64,000 nucleotides of DNA from Bacteroidales bacterium (GCA_017934185.1 JAGBJY010000006.1:37105-101104), one strand, 5' to 3'; counted from the first letter of the stretch, positions 44,887 to 53,910 are shown. Made by a program: numbers and translations. The notes: generated from the sequence alone by a model not told the origin.

Positions 44887-44927
44887 AAAAGTTTTCGGAG
44901 CCTGAAAAAAGGCATCCGAAAACTTTT
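44887..44927. terminator. Bidirectional terminator between rarA and the SpoU methyltransferase gene
   Basis: Arms AAAAGTTTTCGGA (44887-44899) and TCCGAAAACTTTT (44915-44927), 13 bp and perfect, with further GCC/GGC pairing in the loop and T-runs on both outer flanks. It lies between two convergent genes. Confidence 0.88.
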
Positions 44928-44959
44928 TTCCGTCCGCTCCACAACGCCAACGCGCAAAA

Positions 44960-45682
44960 CTACAATCTTCTGCGGAATTCGGCCACGGTGATGGCCGTAG
45001 CAATGGCTGCGTTCAGAGATTCGGAGCCGGGGTCATCGGACGGATAGGGCGGAATGAAAAGGCGGTCGGTGACGGTGACGGCTGTAGGGGCCGAAATGCC
45101 ATTGGCTTCGTTGCCGATAACAATCACGGAAGGGGCTTCCAGGCCGTTGGAAAGCGCTTTCTGGTAGAAGTTCTCCCCGTCCAGGAAGGTCCCGTACACC
45201 TTGCCGCCACGCTCCGCTACGACTTTGCAGAATTCCGGCACGGGGATATAGTGGAATGGGACGCGGAAAATGGCGCCCATGGTGGCCTGAACCACTTTGG
45301 GGTTGAAAAGGTCTACCGTATCGGGCGAAGCAAACACCCCGTCAAGGCCGAACCAGTCGGCAATGCGGAGGATGGTGCCCAGGTTGCCGGGGTCCCGGAT
45401 GCCGTCCAGGGCCAGAAAGAGGCCTTTTGAGGGCACATCGGAGCGGGAAAGGTCTGCCGGCTTATGCACCAGCGCCAGGGCAGGAGAAGGCGAAGAAAGG
45501 CCGCTGATACGGGCCATGGCGGCCTCCCCTATTTCACTGCGCCGATATACCGCCTCTACCTGAAAAGAAGAGCGCAGGGCTTCTTCCACCAGCTTCTCCC
45601 CTTCCACCACAAACAGGCCGCTCTCATCGCGGAACTTCTTCTGCGACAACGACTTGATGAACTTAATTTCGGCACTCGTCAT
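44960..45682 (-). CDS. TrmH/SpoU-family RNA 2'-O-methyltransferase
   Basis: 240 aa. The SPOUT motifs are present: motif 1 LALDGIRDPGNLGTILRIADWFG (about 92-114), motif 2 SVIVIGNEANGIS and motif 3 SESLNAAIATAITVAEF at the C-terminus, which form the knotted SAM site. The N-terminal about 80 residues (IKFIKSLSQKKFRDESGLFVVEGEKLVEEAL) are the L30e-like RNA-binding domain. The target (rRNA or tRNA ribose) cannot be assigned. Its ATG overlaps the stop of the arginine decarboxylase gene, so they form an operon. Confidence 0.92.
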   Translation of the reverse strand: MTSAEIKFIKSLSQKKFRDESGLFVVEGEKLVEEALRSSFQVEAVYRRSEIGEAAMARISGLSSPSPALALVHKPADLSRSDVPSKGLFLALDGIRDPGNLGTILRIADWFGLDGVFASPDTVDLFNPKVVQATMGAIFRVPFHYIPVPEFCKVVAERGGKVYGTFLDGENFYQKALSNGLEAPSVIVIGNEANGISAPTAVTVTDRLFIPPYPSDDPGSESLNAAIATAITVAEFRRRL

Positions 45683-47082
45683 TATTTGTAACCCAGCATT
45701 TTCAGCATGCTCTCGGCCGACTGCTCTTCTGCAAAAACTTCCGTAGAGAGATTGCCGTCCTTGTCCCGGTCAATGAGGATGTGCCTCGGGGAAGGCATGA
45801 GGCAGTGCTTGATGCCGCCATAGCCGGAAATGGCCTCCTGATAGGCTCCCGTGTGGAAAAAGCCGATGTAAAGGTTCTCCCGGCGGCTGCGGATGGTGGG
45901 CAGGAAGATGGCGTTGGCGTGATAATCGGCATTGTAGAAATCCTGGCTGTCGCAGGTAAGGCCGCCCAGGAACACCCGCTGGTACTCGTCGTTCCACTTG
46001 TTGATGGGAAGGAGGATGAAGCGCTGGTTCAGGCCCCAGGTGTCCGGGAGGCAGGTCATGAATGAGTTGTCAATCATGTACCACTTCTCGCGGTCGTTCT
46101 GCTGTTTGATATCCAGAATCTTAAAGATGGTGGCGCCGCTTTCTCCCACGGTGAAGGAGCCGAATTCCGTGAAGATATCGGGCTCCTCAACGCCCATGGC
46201 ATTGCAGGTAATCTTGATCTGGTTGACAATCTCCTCCACCATGTACTCGTACTCAAAATCCTGGGCCAGAGAGGTTTTGTTGGGCAGACCTCCGCCAATG
46301 TTGAGGCTGTCCAGTTCCGGGCAAATGGCCTTGAGCTCACAATACACCTTCACGCACTTGGACAGTTCGTTCCAGTAATAGGCGGTGTCGCGGATGCCGG
46401 TATTGATGAAGAAATGCAGCATCTTGAGGTGGAAGTTGGGATACTTGGCCACCGTGTTCTGGTAGAACTTGAGAATGTCCGAATACCGGATGCCCAGACG
46501 GGAGGTATAGAAGTCGAAATTGGGCTCTTCCTCGGAGGCAATCCGGATGCCCATCATGGTCTCCTCTTCTATAAGGCCGGCCAGGTCTTCAAACTCGTTC
46601 TTGTTGTCCAGTACGGGGATGATGTTCTTCCAGCCATCCTTGCGCAGTTTGGCAATGTTTTCTATGTACTGGGGGCGCTTGAAGCCGTTGCAGATGATAT
46701 ACAGCTTCTCTTTTTCCACCGAGCCGTCGCGCTCCAGAGCCTGAATCAGGTCCAGGTCATAGGCGCTGGAAGTTTCCAGATGGATGTCGTTTTTGAGGGC
46801 TTCGTGCACCACAAAGGCAAACTGCGAACTCTTGGTGCAGTAGCTGTAGTGGTACTTGCCTTTGTAATCGGCCTTGGCCATGGCCACGCGGAAGAGGCTC
46901 TTGGCCCGCTGAATCTGGGAAGAAATCTTGGGAAGGTAGGTAAGCTTGAGGGGCGTACCGTACTTGTCGATAATCTCCATCAGGTCTATGTCATTGAACC
47001 ACAGGTTCCCGTCTTCTACCATGAATTCGTCCTGCGGGAAATCGAAGGTTTGCTCAATGAGGTCGATGTACTTGTTTTTCAT
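45682..47082 (-). CDS. Arginine decarboxylase-like PLP enzyme (alanine-racemase fold)
   Basis: 466 aa. A group IV decarboxylase with an N-terminal TIM barrel and C-terminal beta domain. The PLP lysine region is YHYSYCTKSSQF (about residue 80) and the phosphate-binding glycine loop is LDSLNIGGGLP (about 260). The C-terminal substrate region has LGGLTCDSQDFY (CDS motif with catalytic-type Cys) and YIGFFHTGAYQ. This family in Bacteroidota is annotated as arginine decarboxylase (agmatine for polyamines). Meso-DAP or ornithine cannot be fully excluded by eye. It has a -7 box 28 nt upstream. Confidence 0.85.
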   Translation of the reverse strand: MKNKYIDLIEQTFDFPQDEFMVEDGNLWFNDIDLMEIIDKYGTPLKLTYLPKISSQIQRAKSLFRVAMAKADYKGKYHYSYCTKSSQFAFVVHEALKNDIHLETSSAYDLDLIQALERDGSVEKEKLYIICNGFKRPQYIENIAKLRKDGWKNIIPVLDNKNEFEDLAGLIEEETMMGIRIASEEEPNFDFYTSRLGIRYSDILKFYQNTVAKYPNFHLKMLHFFINTGIRDTAYYWNELSKCVKVYCELKAICPELDSLNIGGGLPNKTSLAQDFEYEYMVEEIVNQIKITCNAMGVEEPDIFTEFGSFTVGESGATIFKILDIKQQNDREKWYMIDNSFMTCLPDTWGLNQRFILLPINKWNDEYQRVFLGGLTCDSQDFYNADYHANAIFLPTIRSRRENLYIGFFHTGAYQEAISGYGGIKHCLMPSPRHILIDRDKDGNLSTEVFAEEQSAESMLKMLGYK

Positions 47083-47110
47083 TTCGGCTTGTAGGTTTAT
47101 GAAAATCGTG

Positions 47111-47139
47111 CAAATATAAGTAAAAAATGCTTATTTTTG
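47111..47139. promoter_or_regulatory. Divergent -7 boxes: arginine decarboxylase (-) and tamL (+)
   Basis: Minus-strand TATATTTG at 47111-47118 is 28 nt from the decarboxylase ATG. Plus-strand TATTTTTG at 47132-47139 ends 5 nt before the GTG proposed as the tamL start, so the tamL mRNA would be leaderless. Because the box overlaps the ATG at 47127, that ATG cannot be the start if the box is used. Confidence 0.6.
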
Positions 47140-47144
47140 TACCT

Positions 47145-49319
47145 GTGAAACGGAGTATTCCCATATATTTGGCGCTACTGCTTCTTTTGGGAAGCGCCTG
47201 CAGTACCACCAAGTCGCTGCAGGACGGGCAGTACCTGCTCCGGAAAAACACCATCAAACTTAAGCAGAAAGAATTACCCGCCAGCGAATTAAGCTCCTAC
47301 GTAGGCCAGAAACCCAACACCTACCTGCTGGGAATCAACCCTTTGTTGTCCGTTTACAACTGGAGTTCCAAAGAAAACAGCCTCTGGAGAAAAATCGGGG
47401 AAGCGCCGGTGGTCTATGACCCTTCCCAGGTGGACAAGAGCATCCAGAACATCGCCAACCACCTCCGCCACATCGGCTATTATGACTCGCAGGTGGAAAG
47501 CGGCATCGAGGTAAAAGGCCGCAAGGTCTACGTCACCTACTATGTTGCCCTGGGAAAGCGCTACAAGATTTCGGCCATCGACTATGAGCTGCCCTCCTAC
47601 GGCAGCTTCCGGCAAGAATTTGAGGCCGACCTCCCCCACTCTACCGTGAGGCCCGGCGACTATCTGTCGGAATCGGCCCTGGAAGCGGAGGCCGAAAGGT
47701 CGGCCCTGTATTTCCGCAACCAGGGCTACTACGGCTTCACCCGTTCTTTCTACGCCTTTGAGGCCGATACCCTCGCCGGCGACGGCAACGCCCGTCTGAA
47801 AATGGCCATCCGGGATTATGACCACCGGAAATTCACCCTGGGCGAAGTGAAAATCACGCACCCGGAGCAGCTGAAAATCCGCAACTCCGTACTGGAAAAC
47901 CTGAATACCCTGCGCCCCGGACAGCTGTACAACGAAGAAGAGGTGAACACCGTTTATACCCGTTTTTCCAGCGTGAACATGCTCTCCGGCGTGAATGTGA
48001 ACATGAACCCGGTGTCCCAGGACAAAGTGGACTGCACCATAGACCTCCGCTCCTCCGGCCTGCAGGGCTTCAAAACCAACCTGGAAGCGTCCGTGAACTC
48101 CTCGGGCCTCATGGGCATCTCCCCCCAGCTCAGTTACTACCACAAAAACCTCTTCCACGGCGGTGAGGTGCTGAATATCGGCCTCCGGGGCAACTTCCAG
48201 TTCAAGTTCAAGGACCCCGCCTATGCAACGGAAATCAGCGTAACCTCCACCCTGCGTTTTCCCACCTTCCTGGGGCTGCCCAACCGCTATTTCCAGGGGC
48301 CCAACATTCCCCGCACCGACCTGGCCCTGGCTTTCAGTTACCAGGACCGTCCGGAATACCGGCGCACGGTCATTTCCTCGGCCCTTACCTACAATGGCCG
48401 GTGGGGCAACCGCCTGTTCTACCAGTTTACGCCCATCCGGGCCAATATCGTGCGGGTGTTTGACATGTCGGAAGAGTTCAGCGGGACCATCGGCAAAAGC
48501 CTGTACATGATGCAGGCCTACAGCGACAACTTTGACCTGGGCATTGGCGGGACGCTGTATTACACCACCAATTCATCGGCCATTCCCCAGACGCCCTATC
48601 ATTATTTCCGCCTGGGAGTGGACCTGGCCGGCAATCTGCTGAGCCTCTTCAACCCGCTCATGCCCGTCAATGAACTGGGGAAGCATACCATCTGGAATAC
48701 GCCCTATGCCCAGTACGTCCGGGGAGAATTCCAGACCGGCAAGGTTTTCCGTTTCGGGAAGGCCGACAAACACGCCCTGGCCCTGCGTTTCTGGGCCGGA
48801 GCCGCCTATGCCTACGGCAACGGGGTGCTGCCGCTGGAACGCTCTTTCTACAGCGGTGGCGCCATGAGCATGCGCGGCTGGCAGTCCAGGGCCCTGGGAC
48901 CGGGCACCAGCACCTTCTACACCGACATTTTCTCCATCCCCAGCCAGGTTGGCGACATCAAACTGGAGGCCAATGTGGAATACCGTTTCCCGCTGGTGAG
49001 CAAACTGGAGGGCGCCCTGTTTGTGGACGCCGGCAACATCTGGGACTTCCCCATGTCCAATGAAGACGAAGACGAGTTCATCCAGACGTTTATCGAAAAC
49101 TACGGCGGCTATTTCAGCTTCAAGGACCTTCCGGAGAGTTTTGCCATGAACTGGGGCGCCGGGCTCCGCATCAACCTGTCGTTCATTCTCCTGCGGCTGG
49201 ATCTGGGCATCCGCCTGCATGACCCTGCCCGCGCGGAGGGAGACCGATGGCTCGCTCCCGCCCAGTGGTTTAAGCGCAGCAATATGGCCGTCCACTTTGG
49301 CGTGGGCTACCCCTTCTAA
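47145..49319 (+). CDS. tamL: TamL: lipidated Omp85/BamA-family outer-membrane assembly protein
   Basis: 724 aa from GTG at 47145, giving the lipoprotein signal MKRSIPIYLALLLLLGSAC (Cys19). An in-frame ATG at 47127 lies inside the -7 box and is less likely. POTRA-like domains occupy about 30-330 (LRHIGYYDSQVESGIEVKG, YFRNQGYYGFTRSFYAFEAD, RPGQLYNEEEVNTVYTRFSSV). The Omp85 barrel follows with FYSGGAMSMRGWQSRALGPG (VRGF/Y-like motif) and LEANVEYRFPLV. Lipid anchoring is the mark of Bacteroidota TamL, partner of TamB. A TamB gene is not in this window. Its stop overlaps the convergent SGNH gene by 4 nt. Confidence 0.88.
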   Translation: MKRSIPIYLALLLLLGSACSTTKSLQDGQYLLRKNTIKLKQKELPASELSSYVGQKPNTYLLGINPLLSVYNWSSKENSLWRKIGEAPVVYDPSQVDKSIQNIANHLRHIGYYDSQVESGIEVKGRKVYVTYYVALGKRYKISAIDYELPSYGSFRQEFEADLPHSTVRPGDYLSESALEAEAERSALYFRNQGYYGFTRSFYAFEADTLAGDGNARLKMAIRDYDHRKFTLGEVKITHPEQLKIRNSVLENLNTLRPGQLYNEEEVNTVYTRFSSVNMLSGVNVNMNPVSQDKVDCTIDLRSSGLQGFKTNLEASVNSSGLMGISPQLSYYHKNLFHGGEVLNIGLRGNFQFKFKDPAYATEISVTSTLRFPTFLGLPNRYFQGPNIPRTDLALAFSYQDRPEYRRTVISSALTYNGRWGNRLFYQFTPIRANIVRVFDMSEEFSGTIGKSLYMMQAYSDNFDLGIGGTLYYTTNSSAIPQTPYHYFRLGVDLAGNLLSLFNPLMPVNELGKHTIWNTPYAQYVRGEFQTGKVFRFGKADKHALALRFWAGAAYAYGNGVLPLERSFYSGGAMSMRGWQSRALGPGTSTFYTDIFSIPSQVGDIKLEANVEYRFPLVSKLEGALFVDAGNIWDFPMSNEDEDEFIQTFIENYGGYFSFKDLPESFAMNWGAGLRINLSFILLRLDLGIRLHDPARAEGDRWLAPAQWFKRSNMAVHFGVGYPF

Positions 49320-50410
49320 AGACCCGCTTTTCGGAGGGCCTTCTTGAGGGTGGGCAGCATGTGGGAGGCATAGCGCATCATGCCCAAATCTGTGAGGTGA
49401 ATGCCGTCCACGCAGGCTTCCCCGTCGTCTCCCAGCATGCCTTTGGCCCCTACATAGAAGATGTTTTTCTCTCCGGCGCTTTTGAGTTTCAGGAACAGTT
49501 CGGCCTGGGCCAGATTCTTGTCCTGAACTTCCTTGGCAATGGCATTGTCCACCACGGCGTGGGTGAAGATGGGGTCTTCCACAAAGATAACGGGCACCTC
49601 AGGATGGGCCTTCCGCACAATCCGGAAGAAAGCCTCCCCCTTTTCCCGGATGGTTTCCGGGGCGGAGTTAGGCACATAATCCAGAACAATGACGGCAGGA
49701 TTCTGCACCCTGGCAATGAGCTCTGCCACTTCCAAATCCAGCTGGGCATTGCCACTGAAACCCAAGTTAATCACTTCCCGGTTCACGGCGCGGGAGAGGA
49801 TGGCCGTATGCGCCATGCCGGCACGGGAGGCGCAGCCGCCCTGCAGGATGCTGGTGCCGTACATCACGATGGGCCTGTCGGCCTTGGGGGTATCGGCAAG
49901 CGGCGGCAGCACCGAATAGCCCTCGGGTACGCCGATTTCCAGGAAATCCAGGCGGTCGTACAGCGGAAGATAGAGCATGTATTCACGCATCAGGGGATCC
50001 ATGTTCGCCACCAGTTTGCGCTCATGGTCTTTCTTGTAGGCGCCGTTCCAGTCGAAGCCGCTGCCTACAAAACGCCACTTGCCGTCAAGGAGGGCATACA
50101 GGTCCAGGCCGCCGCAGCCGGCGTCGGTCATGTGGGGCATATGGTTGCCTCCGTTGGTCCAGCGGGCGTGCACGGAAGGGGCATCCGTGCGGAAACGCAC
50201 ATACAGGCCGGCCGAATTCAGGCTCAGCCGCCAAAGGGGTCCACGGCTAATCTGCTCATAGTGGGCCGGGAAACGCTGGTATCGGCCCGACGTTGCCTCA
50301 ATGGCCTTGCCATACAGCGGCAAATCCTGGGCGTTGGTATACTTGATATCCTGGGCATAAAGGCCGATGCCGGCGGCCAGAAGAAGCATGGAGAGAATCA
50401 ATGGTTTCAT
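49316..50410 (-). CDS. Exported SGNH/GDSL-family hydrolase
   Basis: 364 aa from ATG 50410; a longer ORF to 50590 overlaps priA and lacks a sensible N-terminus. Signal peptide MKPLILSMLLLAAGIGLYAQ. An N-terminal jelly-roll domain (about 30-180) precedes the SGNH fold: IVMYGTSILQGGCAS (nucleophile Ser in GTS), LGFSGNAQLD (Gly and Asn blocks) and DGIHLTDLG (catalytic Asp-His). Such two-domain proteins are often esterases acting on acetylated glycans. The substrate is unknown. A degenerate -7 box (AACATTTG, 50418-50425) sits 7 nt upstream of the ATG. Confidence 0.88.
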   Translation of the reverse strand: MKPLILSMLLLAAGIGLYAQDIKYTNAQDLPLYGKAIEATSGRYQRFPAHYEQISRGPLWRLSLNSAGLYVRFRTDAPSVHARWTNGGNHMPHMTDAGCGGLDLYALLDGKWRFVGSGFDWNGAYKKDHERKLVANMDPLMREYMLYLPLYDRLDFLEIGVPEGYSVLPPLADTPKADRPIVMYGTSILQGGCASRAGMAHTAILSRAVNREVINLGFSGNAQLDLEVAELIARVQNPAVIVLDYVPNSAPETIREKGEAFFRIVRKAHPEVPVIFVEDPIFTHAVVDNAIAKEVQDKNLAQAELFLKLKSAGEKNIFYVGAKGMLGDDGEACVDGIHLTDLGMMRYASHMLPTLKKALRKAGL

Positions 50411-50461
50411 AAGCGCACAAATGTTTGACGTAAAGATGGCAAATTTTTTCCGAAAGATTGC

Positions 50462-50469
50462 TAACTTTG
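50462..50469 (+). promoter_or_regulatory. -7 box directly before the priA start
   Basis: TAACTTTG ends 7 nt before the ATG at 50477. With a start site 4-6 nt after the box, the leader would be 1-3 nt. Confidence 0.5.
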
Positions 50470-50476
50470 GCCGAAA

Positions 50477-52114
50477 ATGGCATGGGAAAAGTTCATACAG
50501 GTAATTCTTCCGCTTCATCTGGAGTGGGAACCTTATTATGAACTGGAGGATGCCCGCGTGGGCGAAAGGGTGAAGGTGGAGTTTGCCCACAGGGAGTACA
50601 TAGGCGTGGTGAGCAAGGTGGGTGTGAAGCCGGAAGTGGAGAAGGTGCTTGAGGCCCGGCGCACGGAACTGCCGCCTGTAGGCCCGCAGGAAATTGCCTT
50701 CTGGAGGCAGCTGGCCGATTATTACCTCTGCGGCGTGGGAGAAGTTTTCAAAGCCGCGTACCCCACGGTTTTAAGGCAGGGAAAGCCCCGGAAAGTGCCG
50801 GAGTTAAGCGGCCGGCTCCCGGACGGCTCTGCCCTCTCTCCTTTCACAGAAACGGCCATGCAGGCCATCCTGGAAGGGTTTAAACGCAAAAAGACCGTGC
50901 TCCTTCAGGGCTCCGGAAAAACGGAGTTGTATCTGGAGCTGGCCCGCCGCACGCTTTCACAGGGGAAAAGCGTCCTGTTCCTGGTGCCGGAAATTGCCCT
51001 GGCCCGCCAGCTGGAAACGCGCATTAGCGCCCTCTTCCCGGATCTTCTCACCTACGACAGCTCCCAGACCACCGGCACCCGGAGGGCCATTGCCCAAGTT
51101 GTCCGGGATAACCCCGCCACCCTGGTACTGGGTACCCGCAGCGCCCTTTTCCTGCCCTACCACAAGCTGGGCCTTATCATCGTGGACCAGGAACATGACC
51201 CCTCCTTCAAACAGGATTCCCCCACCCCGCGCTACAACGCCCGCGAAAGCGCCATCCTCCTGGCAGCGGTCCATGGAGCCAACGTGCTGCTGGGCAGCGC
51301 CACCCCCTCGTTGGAGTCTTTGTATAATACTGAAACAGGGCTGTTTACAAGGGTGCAATTACCCCAAAACTTCAGCGCAGAGGTGCAGCTTGTCAACACC
51401 TCCGCAGAGAGCCGGAAAAAAGGCATGTCCGGCAGCTTCTCTTTCAAACTCATCGCTGCCATGAAAACGGTCCTGGACAGTGGCGGGAAGGTGCTTCTGC
51501 TGTGCCGGGGCAAAGCTGCCATTCCAGAGTGTGAGGAGGAGCTACGGGCGCTTTTCCCGGGCAGCGCCATTGAGCTGACCACCCCTGCCGGCGCCAAACT
51601 CTGCGGGGAATACCCCCTCATCGGCATCCTCCAGGCCGACGGCCTTCTGGGAAAGGACGATTTCCGGGCCGATGAAAAAGCCCTCCAGCTGCTCCAATGG
51701 CTTCGGGGCCGTTGCCATCGGCTGCTGATCCAGACCCGCGAAGACAAGCACCCCGTCTTCACAGCGCTGGCCCAAAACGGCGACGGGCTCAGCTTCCTTC
51801 CGGAGCGCCGCGCAGTGGGCTACCCGCCCCTTACCCGCCTCATTCACATTAATTTACGGGACAAGAGCGTCAAACGGCTGGAATACATGAGCGCCCTTCT
51901 GTCCCGCGAACTGGCCTTCCTCCCAACGGTCATCGGCCCCTTTGCCCCCACCCAGGATGAAAATGCGCCGGAACAACTCCGCTGCATCCGCCTCCTGCTT
52001 CCCCGCGACCGCCAGCTGCTGGAGCGCAAGAAAGCCCTTCTCACCGTGGTTTCCTCCTTCGAAAAGGCCCGCAAGTACCAGAGGCACATTGTTATTGATG
52101 TGGATCCGTTGTAG
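50477..52114 (+). CDS. priA: Degenerate primosomal protein N' (PriA) lacking helicase motifs
   Basis: 545 aa against about 730-830 for PriA. The N-terminal 3'-end-binding domain is kept (FIQVILPLHLEWEPYYELEDARVGERV), as is the wing (ELADYY-like QLADYYLCGVGEVF). In the helicase core the P-loop has lost three residues: VLLQGSGKTELY where PriA has GVTxSGKTE. DEEHD has become DQEHD. GSATPSLESL is kept. The eight-Cys zinc region is absent (LLLCRGKAAIPECEEELRALFP), and the GTQM and AGRAGR motifs have gone (ILQADGLLGKDDFRADEKALQLLQWLRGR). The C-terminal domain is present. ATPase and helicase activity are unlikely; a DNA-binding restart role may remain. Confidence 0.85.
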   Translation: MAWEKFIQVILPLHLEWEPYYELEDARVGERVKVEFAHREYIGVVSKVGVKPEVEKVLEARRTELPPVGPQEIAFWRQLADYYLCGVGEVFKAAYPTVLRQGKPRKVPELSGRLPDGSALSPFTETAMQAILEGFKRKKTVLLQGSGKTELYLELARRTLSQGKSVLFLVPEIALARQLETRISALFPDLLTYDSSQTTGTRRAIAQVVRDNPATLVLGTRSALFLPYHKLGLIIVDQEHDPSFKQDSPTPRYNARESAILLAAVHGANVLLGSATPSLESLYNTETGLFTRVQLPQNFSAEVQLVNTSAESRKKGMSGSFSFKLIAAMKTVLDSGGKVLLLCRGKAAIPECEEELRALFPGSAIELTTPAGAKLCGEYPLIGILQADGLLGKDDFRADEKALQLLQWLRGRCHRLLIQTREDKHPVFTALAQNGDGLSFLPERRAVGYPPLTRLIHINLRDKSVKRLEYMSALLSRELAFLPTVIGPFAPTQDENAPEQLRCIRLLLPRDRQLLERKKALLTVVSSFEKARKYQRHIVIDVDPL

Positions 52115-52140
52115 GATATCGTGGAACAGCGTGGAACTTT

Positions 52141-52173
52141 TTTGGGAGAGTTCCGTTTTTATTGCTATCTTTG
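52141..52173 (+). promoter_or_regulatory. Promoter of the parA-parB cluster
   Basis: TTTG at 52141-52144, 21-bp spacer, TATCTTTG at 52166-52173, 47 nt before the parA ATG. A palindrome (52185-52204) lies in the leader of this transcript. Confidence 0.6.
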
Positions 52174-52184
52174 TAAGTTAGTAG

Positions 52185-52204
52185 ATTCCCGGTGGCCCGG
52201 GAAT
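52185..52204. repeat. Single-hairpin palindrome in the parA leader
   Basis: Arms ATTCCCGG (52185-52192) and CCGGGAAT (52197-52204) with loop TGGC, preceded by AG and followed by GAC. It has the same 8-bp-stem style and flanks as the twin hairpins in ispG and mutY and lies between the parA promoter and start. Confidence 0.65.
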
Positions 52205-52220
52205 GACAAAGCAGAACACT

Positions 52221-52991
52221 ATGGGTAAAATCATTGCTATAGCCAACCAAAAGGGCGGAGTGGGCAAAACCACCACGGCCATCAACCTGGCGGCCTCGCT
52301 GGCGGCACTGGAGAAAAGCGTCCTCATCATTGACGCAGACCCCCAGGCCAACACCACCTCCGGCCTCAACTTCGACCCCGAAAGCACCAATCACCGCACC
52401 TTGTACGAGATTCTCATCGGCAAGCTTGCGGCAGAGGATGCTCTTATCCAGACCGAGCTTCCCAAGCTCCACATGATTCCCTCGCACATCAACCTGGTGG
52501 GCGCGGAAATCGAGCTTCTGGAAGTTCCGGAGCGGGAATCGGTGCTGAAAAAGGCCCTGCAGTCCCTCCGGGACAACTATGACTATATTATTATTGACTG
52601 CTCCCCTTCCCTGGGCCTTATCACGGTGAACTGCCTCACGGCGGCCGATTCAGTGATGATTCCCGTGCAGCCGGAATTCTTTGCGCTGGAAGGCCTTGCA
52701 AAACTCATCCAGACCATCCGTCTGGTGCAGAACGGCATTAACCCGCAGCTCACCATCGAGGGCTTTGTGGTTACCATGTTCGACGGGCGCACCAAGGTGC
52801 ACAACCAGGTGGTGGCCCAGCTCAGGGAACACTTCAAAGACATGGTATTCAATACCATCATCCAGCGGAGCATCCGCCTCAGCGAAGCTCCCTCCTACGG
52901 CAAGCCCATCATCCTGTATGACGTGATGAACAACGGCACCTCCAATTACCTGAATCTGGCAAAAGAAGTACTGGACAAGAACAATGGCTAA
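52221..52991 (+). CDS. parA: Chromosome-partitioning ATPase ParA (Soj)
   Basis: 256 aa from ATG 52221 (MGKIIAIANQKGGVGKTT); an in-frame ATG at 52203 lies in the palindrome and is less likely. Deviant Walker A KGGVGKTT (residues 11-18), switch DADPQANTT, Walker B DYIIIDCSPSLGL, VQPEFFALEGL. ParA moves ParB-parS complexes to segregate replication origins. It overlaps parB by 8 nt. The cluster parA-parB-DUF5683-mltD is conserved in Bacteroidota. No parS-like 16-mer was noticed in the window. Confidence 0.96.
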   Translation: MGKIIAIANQKGGVGKTTTAINLAASLAALEKSVLIIDADPQANTTSGLNFDPESTNHRTLYEILIGKLAAEDALIQTELPKLHMIPSHINLVGAEIELLEVPERESVLKKALQSLRDNYDYIIIDCSPSLGLITVNCLTAADSVMIPVQPEFFALEGLAKLIQTIRLVQNGINPQLTIEGFVVTMFDGRTKVHNQVVAQLREHFKDMVFNTIIQRSIRLSEAPSYGKPIILYDVMNNGTSNYLNLAKEVLDKNNG

Positions 52992-53910
52992 GACACAACA
53001 CGGCCTGGGCAAAGGCCTGGGCGCCCTGCTGGGAGGCGAAGACCTCTCCGAACTCCGCAAACCCGTGGGATATATCAATAAGGAAGTGGTATCCAAGGAA
53101 GGCAAACCGCAGGACACCTCGGACGTGCTGCGCATTCCGGTAGACCTTATCGAGCCCAACCCCTACCAGCCCCGCATGAGTTTTGACACCGAAGCCATGA
53201 AGGAGCTGGCCGATTCCATCCGTACCTTCGGCCTCATCCAGCCCATCACGGTGCGCCGAAAGGGAGACAAGTACCAGATTATCAGCGGTGAACGCCGCTA
53301 CCGCGCCTCCATCATGGCCGGCATGGACATGATTCCCGCCTACATCCGCGACGCCTCCGAACAGGGCATGCTGGAGATGGCCATTGTGGAGAACATCCAG
53401 CGGGAAAACCTGGACCCCATTGAGGTGGCCATGAGCTATCAGCGCCTTATGGAAGAATGCCGGCTCACGCAGGAGCAGATGGCCGACAGGGTGGGCAAGA
53501 AACGCGCCTCCGTAGCCAACCAGCTGCGCCTGCTGAAACTGCCCGCCAAAGTGCAGCACGACCTGAAAGTGGGCCTGGTGAGCGTGGGTCACGCCAAGGT
53601 GCTCCTGGGGGTGGAAGACCCCGCCGTCCAGGAGATGCTCTGTGACCTTATTGTGAAAAACGGCCTTTCCGTGCGTCAGCTGGAAGAAAAAGTGAAGGCG
53701 CTGGACAAAGAGGCATCGGCCCCTTCGGCAAAGCCCGAACCGCAGGAACTGCCGGAAATGTATTACCGGCTGCTGGAAAACGTGGGACGCTATTTCGGCG
53801 AGAACATTTCCCTCAAACGCAGCAAGGACGGCAAGGGAAGCCTTACCATCAAGTTCGACTCCGACGCCCAGATGGAGCAGTTCCTCACCGCCCTGGACCC
53901 GCTCCGATGA
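52984..53910 (+). CDS. parB: Chromosome-partitioning protein ParB (Spo0J)
   Basis: 308 aa. N-terminal GKGLGALLGG, then the CTPase domain with DLIEPNPYQPRMSFD, ADSIRTFGLIQPITVRR and the ParB box GERRYRAS. The HTH domain follows with LDPIEVAMSYQRLMEECRLTQEQMADRVGKKRASVANQLRLLKLP and a C-terminal dimerisation segment. It binds parS and spreads as a CTP-dependent clamp. The start overlaps parA; the stop overlaps the DUF5683 gene (ATGA). Confidence 0.95.
   Translation: MAKTQHGLGKGLGALLGGEDLSELRKPVGYINKEVVSKEGKPQDTSDVLRIPVDLIEPNPYQPRMSFDTEAMKELADSIRTFGLIQPITVRRKGDKYQIISGERRYRASIMAGMDMIPAYIRDASEQGMLEMAIVENIQRENLDPIEVAMSYQRLMEECRLTQEQMADRVGKKRASVANQLRLLKLPAKVQHDLKVGLVSVGHAKVLLGVEDPAVQEMLCDLIVKNGLSVRQLEEKVKALDKEASAPSAKPEPQELPEMYYRLLENVGRYFGENISLKRSKDGKGSLTIKFDSDAQMEQFLTALDPLR

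Noticed and set aside
47127-47144. tamL start at ATG 47127
   Set aside because: The ATG lies just before and within the -7 box. The GTG at 47145 gives a clean lipoprotein signal peptide.
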